Below are positions 42,738 to 51,267 of a stretch of DNA of 64,000 nt, piece after piece. The stretch covers positions 111,109 to 175,108 of the forward strand of contig NZ_BIMD01000005.1 of the NCBI RefSeq assembly GCF_004000905.1, written 5' to 3'. Positions within the stretch are counted from its first letter, which is position 1; every line of letters begins with the position of its first letter. The notes under the pieces are model-generated. The model had not been told where the DNA came from. It searched no databases and worked only from the letters and a program-made list of their open reading frames with translations. This stretch comes from Paenibacillus humicus NBRC 102415 (GTDB lineage: Bacteria > Bacillota > Bacilli > Paenibacillales > Paenibacillaceae). The translations under genes and the position numbers were made by a program.

Positions 42738-43865
42738 CTACGCTTGGGCGCTCAAGCGGATGATGGCCGTCACGAGCTCCGCCAGCTTCGCGATGTCGTC
42801 GGCTTTGATCTGCTCCTTGGTCGTATGGATATGCTCGTAGCCGACCGCGAGATTGGCCGTCGGCACGCCCAGTCCGTTGAAGATGTTGGCGTCGCTGCCT
42901 CCGCCGGAGCGGAAGGTCGACGGGGACAGGCCGATCGAACGGATCGCCGCTGCGGCAGCCTGCACGACGGCGGAATCATCGGCATGGAGATAGGACGGGT
43001 AGATCAAGCTGTCCTCGAGCGACGCTGTCGTCCCGTAATCGGCAGCCGTCGCTTCGACCGCTTGCCTCATGGCGGCGATCTGCGCCTGCAGCTTGGCGCC
43101 GTCGATGCTGCGGGCTTCGGCCTCCAGGCGAACGTAGTCGCAGACGACATTCGTGGCGCTGCCGCCCTCGAACCGGCCGATATTGGCCGTCGTCTCATGG
43201 TCGATTCGTCCCAAAGGCATGCGCGAAATCGCCTTGGAGGCGACTTGGATGGCACTGATGCCGTCTTCCGGATTGACGCCTGCATGCGCCGAGCGGCCGT
43301 TGACATGGATGAAGATTTTTGTCTGGGCCGGAGCCGCTACCGCGATGCCCCCGACCGGTCCGTTGGAATCGAGCGCATAGCCGTATTCGGCGCGCAGCTT
43401 GCTGCGGTCCAGCGCCCTGGCTCCGGCGAGGCCCGTTTCCTCTCCGATCGTAATGACGAACTGGACTTCTCCATGCGGAATTCCGTTCTCCTGCAGCAGC
43501 CGGATCGCCTCCAGCATCGCGGCCAGGCCCGCCTTGTCGTCGCTTCCGAGAATCGTCGTGCCGTCGCTGCGCAGATAGCCGTCGTCGTCCAGACGGGGCT
43601 TGATGCCGATGCCCGGCTTCACCGTATCCATATGGGAGGTGAAGAAGATGACAGGCGCCTCGACGCCTGGCGAAGCCTTCAGCGTAGCGAACAGATTGTT
43701 CGCGCCATAACCGGTGGCGGCGGCCGCATCGTCCTCCTCGATTTCAAGTCCAAGCGCGGAAAATCGGTTTTTCAGCTCCTGGCTGATCGCGCCTTCATTG
43801 CGGGATTCGCTGTCGATTTGGACAAGCTCCATGAATTCTTGTACAACCCTGTCTTTATGGACCAT
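42738..43865 (-). CDS. M20-family metallopeptidase (PepT/YqjE-like)
   Basis: 375 residues. The two-zinc motifs are TSHMDTV, GSDDKAGLAAM (bridging Asp), GEETGLAGA (catalytic Glu and metal ligand) and the C-terminal GGGSDANIF; a lid/dimer domain (HVNGRSAHAG) lies between. It resembles peptidase T and B. subtilis YqjE, and probably trims short peptides. GAAAGGAAG precedes the ATG. A single-gene unit. Confidence 0.92.
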   Translation of the reverse strand: MVHKDRVVQEFMELVQIDSESRNEGAISQELKNRFSALGLEIEEDDAAAATGYGANNLFATLKASPGVEAPVIFFTSHMDTVKPGIGIKPRLDDDGYLRSDGTTILGSDDKAGLAAMLEAIRLLQENGIPHGEVQFVITIGEETGLAGARALDRSKLRAEYGYALDSNGPVGGIAVAAPAQTKIFIHVNGRSAHAGVNPEDGISAIQVASKAISRMPLGRIDHETTANIGRFEGGSATNVVCDYVRLEAEARSIDGAKLQAQIAAMRQAVEATAADYGTTASLEDSLIYPSYLHADDSAVVQAAAAAIRSIGLSPSTFRSGGGSDANIFNGLGVPTANLAVGYEHIHTTKEQIKADDIAKLAELVTAIIRLSAQA

Positions 43866-43967
43866 TTTCCGAACGCTTCCTTTCGATCTGCTTCCGAATC
43901 CGTTACAATAGCGGTATGGGTTGTCCCCCTCATGCGGAGGGCAGCCGCCCCGGAAGGAGAAGAGCTG

Positions 43968-44066
43968 ATGAACAATCCCAACCGCATCATGAAGGTCATC
44001 GTCTACGTCGTGTTGATTACTCTGCTCGTCACGACCGTCCTGTCCAGCATCGGCTGGCTGCTTTGA
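43968..44066 (+). CDS. prli42: Prli42-like stressosome-anchoring miniprotein
   Basis: 32 residues with a strong ribosome site (GGAAGGAG, seven bases). A short basic N-terminus (NPNRIMK) precedes one membrane segment (VIVYVVLITLLVTTVLSS). Size, lysine position and the KVIVYV start of the membrane segment resemble Prli42, the Listeria miniprotein that ties the stressosome to the membrane. The identification is by resemblance only. It stands alone between the divergent M20 peptidase gene and convergent lipB. Confidence 0.65.
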   Translation: MNNPNRIMKVIVYVVLITLLVTTVLSSIGWLL

Positions 44067-44105
44067 CGAAGCGGCCGGCCTGGCCGGCCGGCTCCCTTCA
44101 TCCCC

Positions 44106-44810
44106 TCATTCCCCGGCTGCTGACGCCGGATCGAAGCCGAACCTGCCCATGAAGTGGGGCAGGATTTCCCTGGCCGCCCTCTCGAGACTCATCTCGATGC
44201 CGGTCAGATCCTCGAACGAGGTTACCCCGTACTCCTGAATGCCGCACGGAATGATTCCGCTGAACCCCTGCTCCGCAATGCCCGCCTTGATGTTCAGGGC
44301 GAATCCGTGACTGGTCACGAACCCTCTGCGTTTCCTTGCTTTGTTGAATTTAATGCCGATGGCGGCGATCTTCTCATCGCCGACCCATACTCCCGTATAC
44401 TCGGGCTTGCGTCCGCCTTCGATTCCGTAATCGGCAAGCCAGTCGATGATGACCTGCTCCAATTCCCTTAGAAAGCCGTGCAGATCAAGTCCTCTTGCAT
44501 CGAGATACATAAGCGGATAGCCGACAAGCTGACCCGGACCATGGTACGTAATATCGCCGCCGCGATCGATTTCGAACACGCCGATGCCTTGCTTGCGGAG
44601 CTCTTCCGGGCTCAGCAGCAGATGCTCCGGATGGCGGTCCGTACCAAGCGTATAGGTGGGCGGATGCTGAAGAAGGAGGAGCGTCTCCGCTCTCTCCCCC
44701 CGGTCGATTTCCGCTACGTATTCCTTTTGCAGCTCCCATGCTTCTCCATATTCTATGAAGTCGATATACCGAGCCAGGAGCGGCCTGCCGGATGGCTGCC
44801 TGTTGTCCAT
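44106..44810 (-). CDS. lipB: Octanoyl-[acyl-carrier-protein]:protein N-octanoyltransferase LipB
   Basis: 234 residues. The motifs RGGDITYHGPGQLVGYP, GVWVGDEKIAAIGI and the nucleophilic cysteine with its lysine (IIPCGI; KFNKAR) identify LipB. It moves octanoate from ACP to lipoyl domains. This fits its place directly after the lipoate-dependent BkdB, 31 bases downstream and probably in the same operon. B. subtilis uses LipM/LipL instead, so a LipB in this locus is a Paenibacillus-type feature. GGGGAGG precedes the ATG. Confidence 0.93.
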   Translation of the reverse strand: MDNRQPSGRPLLARYIDFIEYGEAWELQKEYVAEIDRGERAETLLLLQHPPTYTLGTDRHPEHLLLSPEELRKQGIGVFEIDRGGDITYHGPGQLVGYPLMYLDARGLDLHGFLRELEQVIIDWLADYGIEGGRKPEYTGVWVGDEKIAAIGIKFNKARKRRGFVTSHGFALNIKAGIAEQGFSGIIPCGIQEYGVTSFEDLTGIEMSLERAAREILPHFMGRFGFDPASAAGE

Positions 44811-44841
44811 GGGATCCTCCCCGTCGTGGAATTCGTTCGTT

Positions 44842-46188
44842 CTAGTACAAATGCGTCTCGGAGCTGAAGCTTTCCAGGTTCTCCTTGACCCGCTGCAGGA
44901 AGCGTCCGCAGATGACGCCGTCCAGAATCCGGTGGTCGAGCGACAAGCAGATGTTCGCCATGGAACGGACGGCGAGCATGTCGTTGATGACGACGGGCCG
45001 CTTGACGATGGATTCGAACGTGATGATGGCGGCTTGCGGATAGTTGATGATCGGCTGGGTCAGGATCGCCCCGAACGAGCCGGTGTTGTTGATCGTGAAG
45101 GTGCCTCCCTGGACGTCGTCGACACGCAGCTTTCCTTCGCGGGTTTTGCGCGCGAGGGTGTCGATCTCGTGGGCGAGGCCGGCGATGTTTTTCTGGTCGG
45201 CGTTCTTGATGACCGGCGTGATGACGGAATCCTCCGTGCCGACCGACATCGAGATGTTGATGTCGCGCTTGACGATGATCTTATCGACGGCCCATACCGA
45301 GTTGATGATCGGGAAATCCTTGATCGCATTGACGACCGCCTTGATGAAGAACGCCAGATAGGTCAGATTCGTCCCTTCGCGCTTGCGGAAGTCGTCCTTG
45401 ATCTTGCTCCGCAGCACGACCAGATTCGTCACATCCACCTCGATCATCATCCAGCCATGCGGAATCTCCGTGACGCTTTGGCGCATCCGGGTCGCGATCG
45501 TATTGCGGATGGGAGTTACGTCGATGAAATATTCGCCGCGGCCCGGAATCGCATGGCCTTCGATTTCCACCGAAGGAATGCGGGGCGTCTCGCCGAGATG
45601 AAGACCGGAGGAACGCACGGGACCGCGCGATTCAACGATCCGGTCGCCAGGCTCAAGTGCAGGCGCGGAGGCGGATGTCGGCGCGGAGGCCGACGCCTGC
45701 CCCTTGGAGGATGCTTCGGCATGGGCCAGAATGTCCTTGCGGGTAACCCGTCCGCCCGTCCCCGTGCCTTGAACGTCGGCCGGGTCGATTCCATGCTCGG
45801 CGGACAGCTGGAGGACAGCCGGCGAATACCGGCCGCGCATCGCTCCGGCAGGGCGAGCCTGCTGCTGCCCAGGGGATGCCGCCGCGGCGGATCTCGCCTC
45901 TTCCGCTGGAGCAGCTGCGGCGGCAGTCGATTCTGCTTCGGCCTCGGTCTCGATCAGGCAGATCGGAGTTCCGACCTCGACGGTCTCTCCCGTTCCGACC
46001 AGAATCTTGACCAGCCTGCCTGCGATCGTGGACGGAATCTCCGCCCCGACTTTGTCCGTAATGATTTCGCATACCGGCTCGTACATGCCGATCTGCTCGC
46101 CCGGCTGCTTCAGCCAGCGCTCGATCGTGGCGCTTACGACCGATTCGGCCAGCTTGGGCATCACGATTTCTTGTACGGTCACTTTCAT
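44842..46188 (-). CDS. bkdB: Branched-chain 2-oxoacid dehydrogenase E2 (dihydrolipoyl acyltransferase)
   Basis: 448 residues. Lipoyl domain with the modified lysine in ITDKVGAE (about residue 46), an Ala/Pro-rich linker, an E3/E1-binding domain (SPAVLQLSAEHGIDPADVQGTG..GRVTRKD), a second linker, and the catalytic domain ending in SLDHRILDG. The ATG at 46188 is better spaced from AAGGAG than that at 46191. The complex makes branched acyl-CoA primers for iso and anteiso fatty acids. Last bkd gene, followed by lipB. Confidence 0.93.
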   Translation of the reverse strand: MKVTVQEIVMPKLAESVVSATIERWLKQPGEQIGMYEPVCEIITDKVGAEIPSTIAGRLVKILVGTGETVEVGTPICLIETEAEAESTAAAAAPAEEARSAAAASPGQQQARPAGAMRGRYSPAVLQLSAEHGIDPADVQGTGTGGRVTRKDILAHAEASSKGQASASAPTSASAPALEPGDRIVESRGPVRSSGLHLGETPRIPSVEIEGHAIPGRGEYFIDVTPIRNTIATRMRQSVTEIPHGWMMIEVDVTNLVVLRSKIKDDFRKREGTNLTYLAFFIKAVVNAIKDFPIINSVWAVDKIIVKRDINISMSVGTEDSVITPVIKNADQKNIAGLAHEIDTLARKTREGKLRVDDVQGGTFTINNTGSFGAILTQPIINYPQAAIITFESIVKRPVVINDMLAVRSMANICLSLDHRILDGVICGRFLQRVKENLESFSSETHLY

Positions 46189-46257
46189 CATATCGCTCCT
46201 TGCCGGGCCCCTGCTTGGAACAGGGACCTCATGGCTCGTAATCGCAAAGCATCGGGA

Positions 46258-47241
46258 TCAGTAAAGAGCAAGCTCTCTCATGGCCTCGAGCACTTTGTCC
46301 TTGTTCAGCATGAAGAACTTCTCTCCGGGAGGATTGATCGGCATCGCCGGCACGTCCGGACCGCACAGTCTGCGGATCGGGGCGTCGAGCTCGTAGAGCA
46401 TCTCTTCGGCGATGATTGCGGACACCTCCGCGCCGATGCCGCCGGTTTTGTTGTCCTCGTGAATGATCAGCACTTTTCCCGTGCGGCGGGCCGCTTCGAG
46501 AATGCCTTCCTTGTCAAGCGGCTGAAGGCTGCGCAGATCCAGAATATGGGCGCTGATCCCTTCCGCGGCGAGCTCCTCGGCTGCCTGCAGGGCGAAATGA
46601 AGAGGCAGGCTGTAGCTGATGACCGTAATGTCGTCGCCTTCCCGCAGCACGTTGGACTTGCCGATCGGCACCGTATAGTCGCCTTCCGGCACGGAGCCGT
46701 TCACGAGCGTATAACATTTTTTGTTCTCGAAGAATAAGACCGGATCAGGGTCGCGGATAGCGGCCGTCAGCAGGCCCTTGGCGTCCGCAGGCGTATAAGG
46801 GGCGACGATCTTGAGCCCCGGCGTTCCGAAGAAGACCGATTCCGGGCATTGCGAATGATAGAGGCCACCGAAGATGCCGCCGCCGATCGGCGCGCGGATG
46901 ACGAGCGGGCAGGACCAGTCGTTGTTCGAGCGGTAACGGATTTTGGCCGCCTCGCTGATGATCTGGTTCGTCGCCGGGAACATGAAGTCCGAATACTGCA
47001 TTTCCGCGATCGGCTTCATGCCGTACATGGCCGCTCCGATCGCGACTCCGGCGATCGCCGATTCCGACAGCGGAGTGTCCATGACGCGGGTCTCGCCGAA
47101 CTGCTGCTGAAGGCCTTTGGTCGTCGTGAATACGCCGCCCTTGACGCCTACATCCTCACCGAGCACGAATACATCCGGATCGCGCTCCATTTCTTCTTTC
47201 ATGGCAAGCCGGATCGCCTCTATATAGTCGAGTACTGGCAT
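46258..47241 (-). CDS. bkdAB: Branched-chain 2-oxoacid dehydrogenase E1 beta
   Basis: 327 residues. Transketolase-like pyrimidine-binding domain (LGEDVGVKGGVFTTTKGL; PLSESAIAGVAIGAAM; EMQYSDFMFPATNQI) and C-terminal domain (LRSLQPLDKEGI). It forms the heterotetramer E1 with BkdAA and holds the thiamine diphosphate at the interface. AAGGAGG precedes the ATG; it starts three bases after bkdAA ends. Confidence 0.95.
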   Translation of the reverse strand: MPVLDYIEAIRLAMKEEMERDPDVFVLGEDVGVKGGVFTTTKGLQQQFGETRVMDTPLSESAIAGVAIGAAMYGMKPIAEMQYSDFMFPATNQIISEAAKIRYRSNNDWSCPLVIRAPIGGGIFGGLYHSQCPESVFFGTPGLKIVAPYTPADAKGLLTAAIRDPDPVLFFENKKCYTLVNGSVPEGDYTVPIGKSNVLREGDDITVISYSLPLHFALQAAEELAAEGISAHILDLRSLQPLDKEGILEAARRTGKVLIIHEDNKTGGIGAEVSAIIAEEMLYELDAPIRRLCGPDVPAMPINPPGEKFFMLNKDKVLEAMRELALY

Positions 47242-47244
47242 CGG

Positions 47245-48270
47245 TTACTTTCCTCCTTCGCTTCCGTCCGCGTACACATGGAGCAGCGTGCTCTCCGCTT
47301 CCGGGAAAGGCGCTTCATCGGCATATTTCGTCGCCTCGTCGAGCTCCCGGCGGATCGCTGCCGTCAGCTCCTCGTCCTTTTCCACGCTCCAGGCGCCGGC
47401 ATCGATCAGATACTGGCGGAAGCTGAGCACGCCGTCTTTGGCGCGGTTCTCATCCACTTCCTCCTTGGTCCGGTAAGCAAGATCGTTGTCCGAAGTGGAG
47501 TGGGGCGACAGCCGGTACATCATCGCCTCGACGAGGGTCGGCCCTTCGCCGGCAAGCGCGCGGCGATGCGCTTCCTTGACGACGCCGTAGACTGCAAGCG
47601 GATCGTTGCCGTCTACACGCAGGCCGGTGAAGCCGTAGCCGATGGCGCGGTCCGCCACCTTGCCGCCCAGCTGCTTATGGACCGGCACCGAGATGGCATA
47701 CTGGTTGTTCTCGCACATGAGAATGACGGGCAGCTTGTGGACGCCCGCAAAGTTGCAGCCTTCATGGAAATCGCCCTGGTTGCTCGAGCCTTCCCCGAAC
47801 GTCACAAAGCTGACTCTCTGCTCGCCTTTCATCTTGGCGGCCAGAGCGATGCCGACCGCATGGGGAACCTGGGTCGTCACGGGTGAAGAACCGGTGACGA
47901 TCCGCAGCCGCTTGTGCCCGAAGTGGCCCGGCATCTGCCGGCCGCCGCTCGTCGGATCCTCGGCTTTGGCGAAAACGGACAGCATCAGCTCGCGCAGCGT
48001 CATGCCGACCGAGAGGACGAAGCCGTAATCGCGATAATAAGGAAGGAAATAATCCCGGTCCCGGTCAAGAGCCCAGGCTGCGGCTACTTGAGCGGCTTCC
48101 TGGCCGATTCCGGATACGTGGAAATTGATTTTGCCGGCACGCTGCAGCAAGAGGACTCTCTCGTCGAACATTCGGGCCGTGCGCATTTTCGCATACATTT
48201 GAACAGCATCTTCATCCGACAATCCGAGCTCGCGGTGACGGGACAAGCTGCCTACAGGTGGTTGGTTCAT
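47245..48270 (-). CDS. bkdAA: Branched-chain 2-oxoacid dehydrogenase E1 alpha
   Basis: 341 residues. The thiamine diphosphate motif GEGSSNQGDFHEGCNFAGVHKLPVILMCENN and the phosphorylation-loop-like YRLSPHSTSDN are present. It decarboxylates the keto acids of valine, leucine and isoleucine. AAGGAGG lies eight bases before the ATG. A FapR-type operator sits in its leader at 48298-48314, and a terminator separates it from lpd, so the bkdAA-AB-B group appears to be controlled on its own. Confidence 0.95.
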   Translation of the reverse strand: MNQPPVGSLSRHRELGLSDEDAVQMYAKMRTARMFDERVLLLQRAGKINFHVSGIGQEAAQVAAAWALDRDRDYFLPYYRDYGFVLSVGMTLRELMLSVFAKAEDPTSGGRQMPGHFGHKRLRIVTGSSPVTTQVPHAVGIALAAKMKGEQRVSFVTFGEGSSNQGDFHEGCNFAGVHKLPVILMCENNQYAISVPVHKQLGGKVADRAIGYGFTGLRVDGNDPLAVYGVVKEAHRRALAGEGPTLVEAMMYRLSPHSTSDNDLAYRTKEEVDENRAKDGVLSFRQYLIDAGAWSVEKDEELTAAIRRELDEATKYADEAPFPEAESTLLHVYADGSEGGK

Positions 48271-48297
48271 GGGATGAACCTCCTTCTGCTCCTAGTT

Positions 48298-48314
48298 TTA
48301 ATACCAGGTACTAA
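48298..48314. promoter_or_regulatory. FapR-type operator in front of bkdAA
   Basis: TTAATACCAGGTACTAA; on the minus strand TTAGTACCTGGTATTAA. This matches the B. subtilis FapR box (TTAGTACCTGATACTAA) at 15 of 17 positions and is an almost perfect dyad. It lies just downstream of a TATAAT at 48330-48335 and before the bkdAA ribosome site, as expected for a repressor site. FapR is released by malonyl-CoA and controls lipid synthesis. Confidence 0.7.
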
Positions 48315-48349
48315 TACTTGATCATACTCATTATAACTCGGTCTCGGGC

Positions 48350-48382
48350 AAAAGAAAACTCCAGCCGCTCAAAAGCGGCTGG
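48350..48382 (-). terminator. Intrinsic terminator of lpd
   Basis: CCAGCCGC-TTTTGA-GCGGCTGG is followed by AGTTTTCTTTTG on the minus strand. Confidence 0.88.
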
Positions 48383-48386
48383 AAGC

Positions 48387-49814
48387 TCAGAAGGCGAACG
48401 ATTTGCCGTCCACGGCCAGCATGGCTTCCCCTAACGCTTCCGATAGGGAAGGATGAGGATGGATGCTCGCTCCGACTTCCCACGGCACGGCGTCAACGAG
48501 CTGCGCGAGCGCCGCTTCGGCAATGAGCTCCGTCGCATGAGCGCCGATGATATGAACCCCTAGCAAGTCTCCTGTCGTCGAATCCGCGACGACCTTGACA
48601 AAGCCCTGCGTATCTCCCTGCACGATCGCTTTGGCGACCGCTGCGAATGGAAGGCGGGCGGTCTTGGGCTCATGCCCCAATGCTCGAGCCTGCTCCTCCG
48701 TATATCCGATCGAGGCTGTTTCCGGATGGCTGTATACGCAGCGAGGAATCCGATGCGCAGCCGGCGGAGCCGTCTTTTCGCCGAGAATATGCTCCACGGC
48801 AGCGATTCCTTCGTGAGCGGCGGCATGAGCCAGCTGCACCCCTCCGGTTACGTCTCCTATGGCGTAAATATGAGGCTCCGATGTTTGCAGGCTGCCGTTC
48901 ACTTTGACCCAGCCGCCGCTGACCTGGATATCGGTATTCTCAAGGCCGATGCCCTCGACGTTGGCTACTCGGCCGACCGACACCAGAAGCTTCTCGGCTT
49001 CGAGCTTGACGGTCGCGGAGCCGATCCGCGCATCGACGGCAATTCCCGCCGAATGCCGATCCAGCGTCTCAGGCATGACGACGGCGTCGGTATGGATGAC
49101 GGCGCCTCTAGACTTTAACGCTTTGGCTAAAGCTCCCGAGACGTCGGCATCTTCTCCGGGCAAAATGCGGGAGGCTGTCTCGACTAGCGTCACCTTGACG
49201 CCGAAATCAGTCAGCATCGAAGCCCATTCCACCCCGATCACGCCTCCTCCGACAATAATCATCGAGGCTGGCAGCGACTCCAGACGAAGCGCATCGTCGC
49301 TGTTCAAGACATTCCCGCCGTCCGGCTCCAGACCCGGCAATACCCGCGGACGCGAGCCCGTCGCGATGATCAGCTGTTTGGACACGACGGATTCCGTCTC
49401 CCCGTCCGCCAATTCGACGGCCAACGTGCCGCTCTTGGGCGAGAAGATGGACGGGCCGACAATACGCCCGCTGCCATGTACGATCTGGATGCCGTGTTTC
49501 TTCATCAGCTGCTGGAGTCCGCGGTACAACTGGTCCACGGCGGCTTCCTTGCGGCTCTGAACGGCTCCGAAATCTAAGCTTATGCCGCTCTTGTCCACCT
49601 TGACTCCATATGTATCCGCATGCAGGAGCGACTGGTACACCTCCGCGCTTCGAAGCAGGGCTTTGCTTGGAATGCAGCCTCGATGCAAGCATGTGCCGCC
49701 GACTCGGTCCCTCTCCACGATCGCTACGGATTTCCCTTCCTGCGCCGCTCGAATTGCAGCCGTGTATCCGCCTGGTCCCCCGCCAAGCACGGCAATATCT
49801 ACTTGAATCGTCAT
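48387..49814 (-). CDS. lpdV: Dihydrolipoyl dehydrogenase (E3)
   Basis: 475 residues from the ATG at 49814 (AAGGGG upstream). FAD-binding GGGPGGYTAA, the redox disulfide GGTCLHRGCIPSKAL, NAD-binding GGGVIGVEWA, IYAIGDVTG and the C-terminal HPHPSLSEAL catalytic pair are all present. It reoxidises dihydrolipoyl groups of BkdB, and perhaps of other complexes. It has its own terminator, so it is probably transcribed apart from bkdAA-AB-B. The ptb, buk and bcd genes found upstream in B. subtilis are not here. Confidence 0.94.
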   Translation of the reverse strand: MTIQVDIAVLGGGPGGYTAAIRAAQEGKSVAIVERDRVGGTCLHRGCIPSKALLRSAEVYQSLLHADTYGVKVDKSGISLDFGAVQSRKEAAVDQLYRGLQQLMKKHGIQIVHGSGRIVGPSIFSPKSGTLAVELADGETESVVSKQLIIATGSRPRVLPGLEPDGGNVLNSDDALRLESLPASMIIVGGGVIGVEWASMLTDFGVKVTLVETASRILPGEDADVSGALAKALKSRGAVIHTDAVVMPETLDRHSAGIAVDARIGSATVKLEAEKLLVSVGRVANVEGIGLENTDIQVSGGWVKVNGSLQTSEPHIYAIGDVTGGVQLAHAAAHEGIAAVEHILGEKTAPPAAHRIPRCVYSHPETASIGYTEEQARALGHEPKTARLPFAAVAKAIVQGDTQGFVKVVADSTTGDLLGVHIIGAHATELIAEAALAQLVDAVPWEVGASIHPHPSLSEALGEAMLAVDGKSFAF

Positions 49815-49985
49815 CGTATCGTTCCCCTTCAATCAAAGTGCAATGACTCCATTGTACCTTTTTTAAAACGCGAATAACACTGCATGGACAAGCATGCGGT
49901 TTAACGGTATCATTAAAAAAGGCTTATTTTAGGCAACTTTGTCAGGAATATAGCCGAGTTTGGGCCTGATTAAGGAGAGAACACC

Positions 49986-50270
49986 ATGAGAATGGTCATA
50001 TCCAGGTTTATTGCTATTCTTATTCTTGTCATTCCCGGAATCATAGCCTGTTACGGTTTTCTGAAGATGAAAAGCTCCACGTTCGAATATTTTGCCGATC
50101 TCGGCAATGATTCCATCATTCCGCATTTCAAATGGCTGCCCTTCATCGGCGGGTTCATCATGTTTGCTCTCGGAATCGGTTTCATCGGGGGCTGGATCTT
50201 CTTCCGCGACCGCAAGCATAATTATGTCGCTCCGAGATTCAAGAAGAAGCGGCCAAGACCCAACGTTTGA
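49986..50270 (+). CDS. yqzF: DUF2627 membrane protein YqzF
   Basis: 94 residues with two membrane segments (about 7-26 and 52-72) and a basic tail (RFKKKRPRP). Family of unknown role; yqzF lies beside the bkd genes in B. subtilis too. TAAGGAGAG precedes the ATG. Divergent from lpd. Confidence 0.85.
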   Translation: MRMVISRFIAILILVIPGIIACYGFLKMKSSTFEYFADLGNDSIIPHFKWLPFIGGFIMFALGIGFIGGWIFFRDRKHNYVAPRFKKKRPRPNV

Positions 50271-50349
50271 CCCGCAAGGCGATGGCACAAGCAATTCCTT
50301 TTCCTGACTCGTACTATACAAGTATCCAGCCAGGAAAGGAGTTGCAAGC

Positions 50350-50652
50350 ATGTCCTGTCATCCGAATCGTCCATATTGCCCTGAAGAGACCGTTGTCGAT
50401 CCTACTCAAACGGTATACCGCGATGTCTATCATCCGCAGCTCGTCAGAGTCGTCCACAACATCGATATCGTTACTCGTCATCACTGCGTGCCCGTCCGTT
50501 GCGACGTCTACCGCTACAATTGCCGCGATGAACATGTAGGCTCTGCCAACAACGAGAATCATGAACATCACGAGAATTGCGGCTGCAATCGATCCAGCAT
50601 CTCCCGGGCCAAAGTCAAGAAATCCTCCAAGCCCCGTTCCAAAAAGAAATAG
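50350..50652 (+). CDS. CotD-family spore coat protein
   Basis: 100 residues. The N-terminus MSCHPNRPYCPEETVVDPT and the His/Cys/Tyr-rich middle (RDVYHPQLVRVVHNID, HHCVPV) match the CotD inner-coat family. The tail is Ser/Lys/Arg-rich (KKSSKPRSKKK), typical of cross-linked or phosphorylated coat proteins. GGAAAGGAG precedes the ATG. A strong terminator follows at 50704-50748. Confidence 0.85.
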   Translation: MSCHPNRPYCPEETVVDPTQTVYRDVYHPQLVRVVHNIDIVTRHHCVPVRCDVYRYNCRDEHVGSANNENHEHHENCGCNRSSISRAKVKKSSKPRSKKK

Positions 50653-50703
50653 TTCCCACCGAAAATGACTGCACGCGGAACCGCGTCTTCATTCGTGCCG
50701 GTA

Positions 50704-50748
50704 AAAGAAGACCGTTGCGGCTTAATGCCCAACGGCCTTCTTTGTTTT
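50704..50748 (+). terminator. Intrinsic terminator after the coat-protein gene
   Basis: AAAGAAG-A-CCGTTG pairs with CAACGG-C-CTTCTTT and is followed by GTTTTAT. Confidence 0.9.
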
Positions 50749-51081
50749 ATCAAGGTTTGATGAGCTCTGGTGCTGCTTGATGAGCTTTGAGCTTTAATCT
50801 TACCAATAAATGATGAGCTTTGGTTTTTTTAAGGGATGAAGAGCTTTGGGTTTTCAAGAGATGAAGAGCTTTTAGGTGTTGCCAAGAGTATGATGAACTT
50901 TGATTTCAAGAAAATTACGGAAACCTTTGATGCACGAGCCAAAAGATTTCATGAAAAGCCATTCCATTCTTCCCTGCGCTCGCTTGCTGAACAACTTCTT
51001 TTAAAGCTCAGCTGTCCATGCACAAGCTGCCTAGCAGCAAGGAGCGTTTATGCCATCCGGTCTCATCCTGCAGCGGATGGC
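50749..51081. other. Non-coding stretch with degenerate GATGAGCTTTG repeats
   Basis: From 50758 to about 50910 a motif close to GATGAGCTTTG recurs at least six times at uneven spacing, often followed by a T-rich run. No ribosome site or conserved protein fits. Near 51052-51081 a hairpin (GCCATCCG/CGGATGGC) directly follows the spo0A remnant stop and may be the old spo0A terminator, though it lacks a T run. Confidence 0.5.
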
Positions 51082-51147
51082 TTAGCTGACCTTATGCTCG
51101 ATCCGCAGCTTGTCCGCCACCATCGCGATGAACTCGGAGTTCGATTC
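51082..51147 (-). pseudogene. spo0A: 3' remnant of spo0A: attachment-site scar of the integrated element
   Basis: On the minus strand this reads NSEFIAMVADKLRIEHKVS then a TAA stop, which is the strongly conserved C-terminus of Spo0A (B. subtilis ends NSEFIAMVADKLRLEHKAS). Just upstream the frame meets a TAG at 51151-51153 and all similarity stops. The rest of spo0A is absent from the window. The bkd/yqzF neighbourhood is where Bacillales carry spo0A. The integrase gene starts 120 bases away, so this is best read as one att site. Confidence 0.85.
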
Positions 51148-51267
51148 GCGCTAATGGTCCGTAACTCAGCGTTCAATGGTCGAAAATGTCCCGCAAACAC
51201 ACGGTTTTAACGGCGCTTTATCGGAATCTCTGCGCGAAATTTATCGCTATGGAGGCGTCCGAAGAAT

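Noticed and set aside
44070..44092. GGCCGGCC palindromes after the Prli42-like gene
   Set aside because: GC-rich dyad without a T run on either strand, not convincing as a terminator.
50836..51210. 124-residue open frame on the plus strand
   Set aside because: It runs through the degenerate repeats and antisense to the spo0A remnant, has no good ribosome site and no family-like features.
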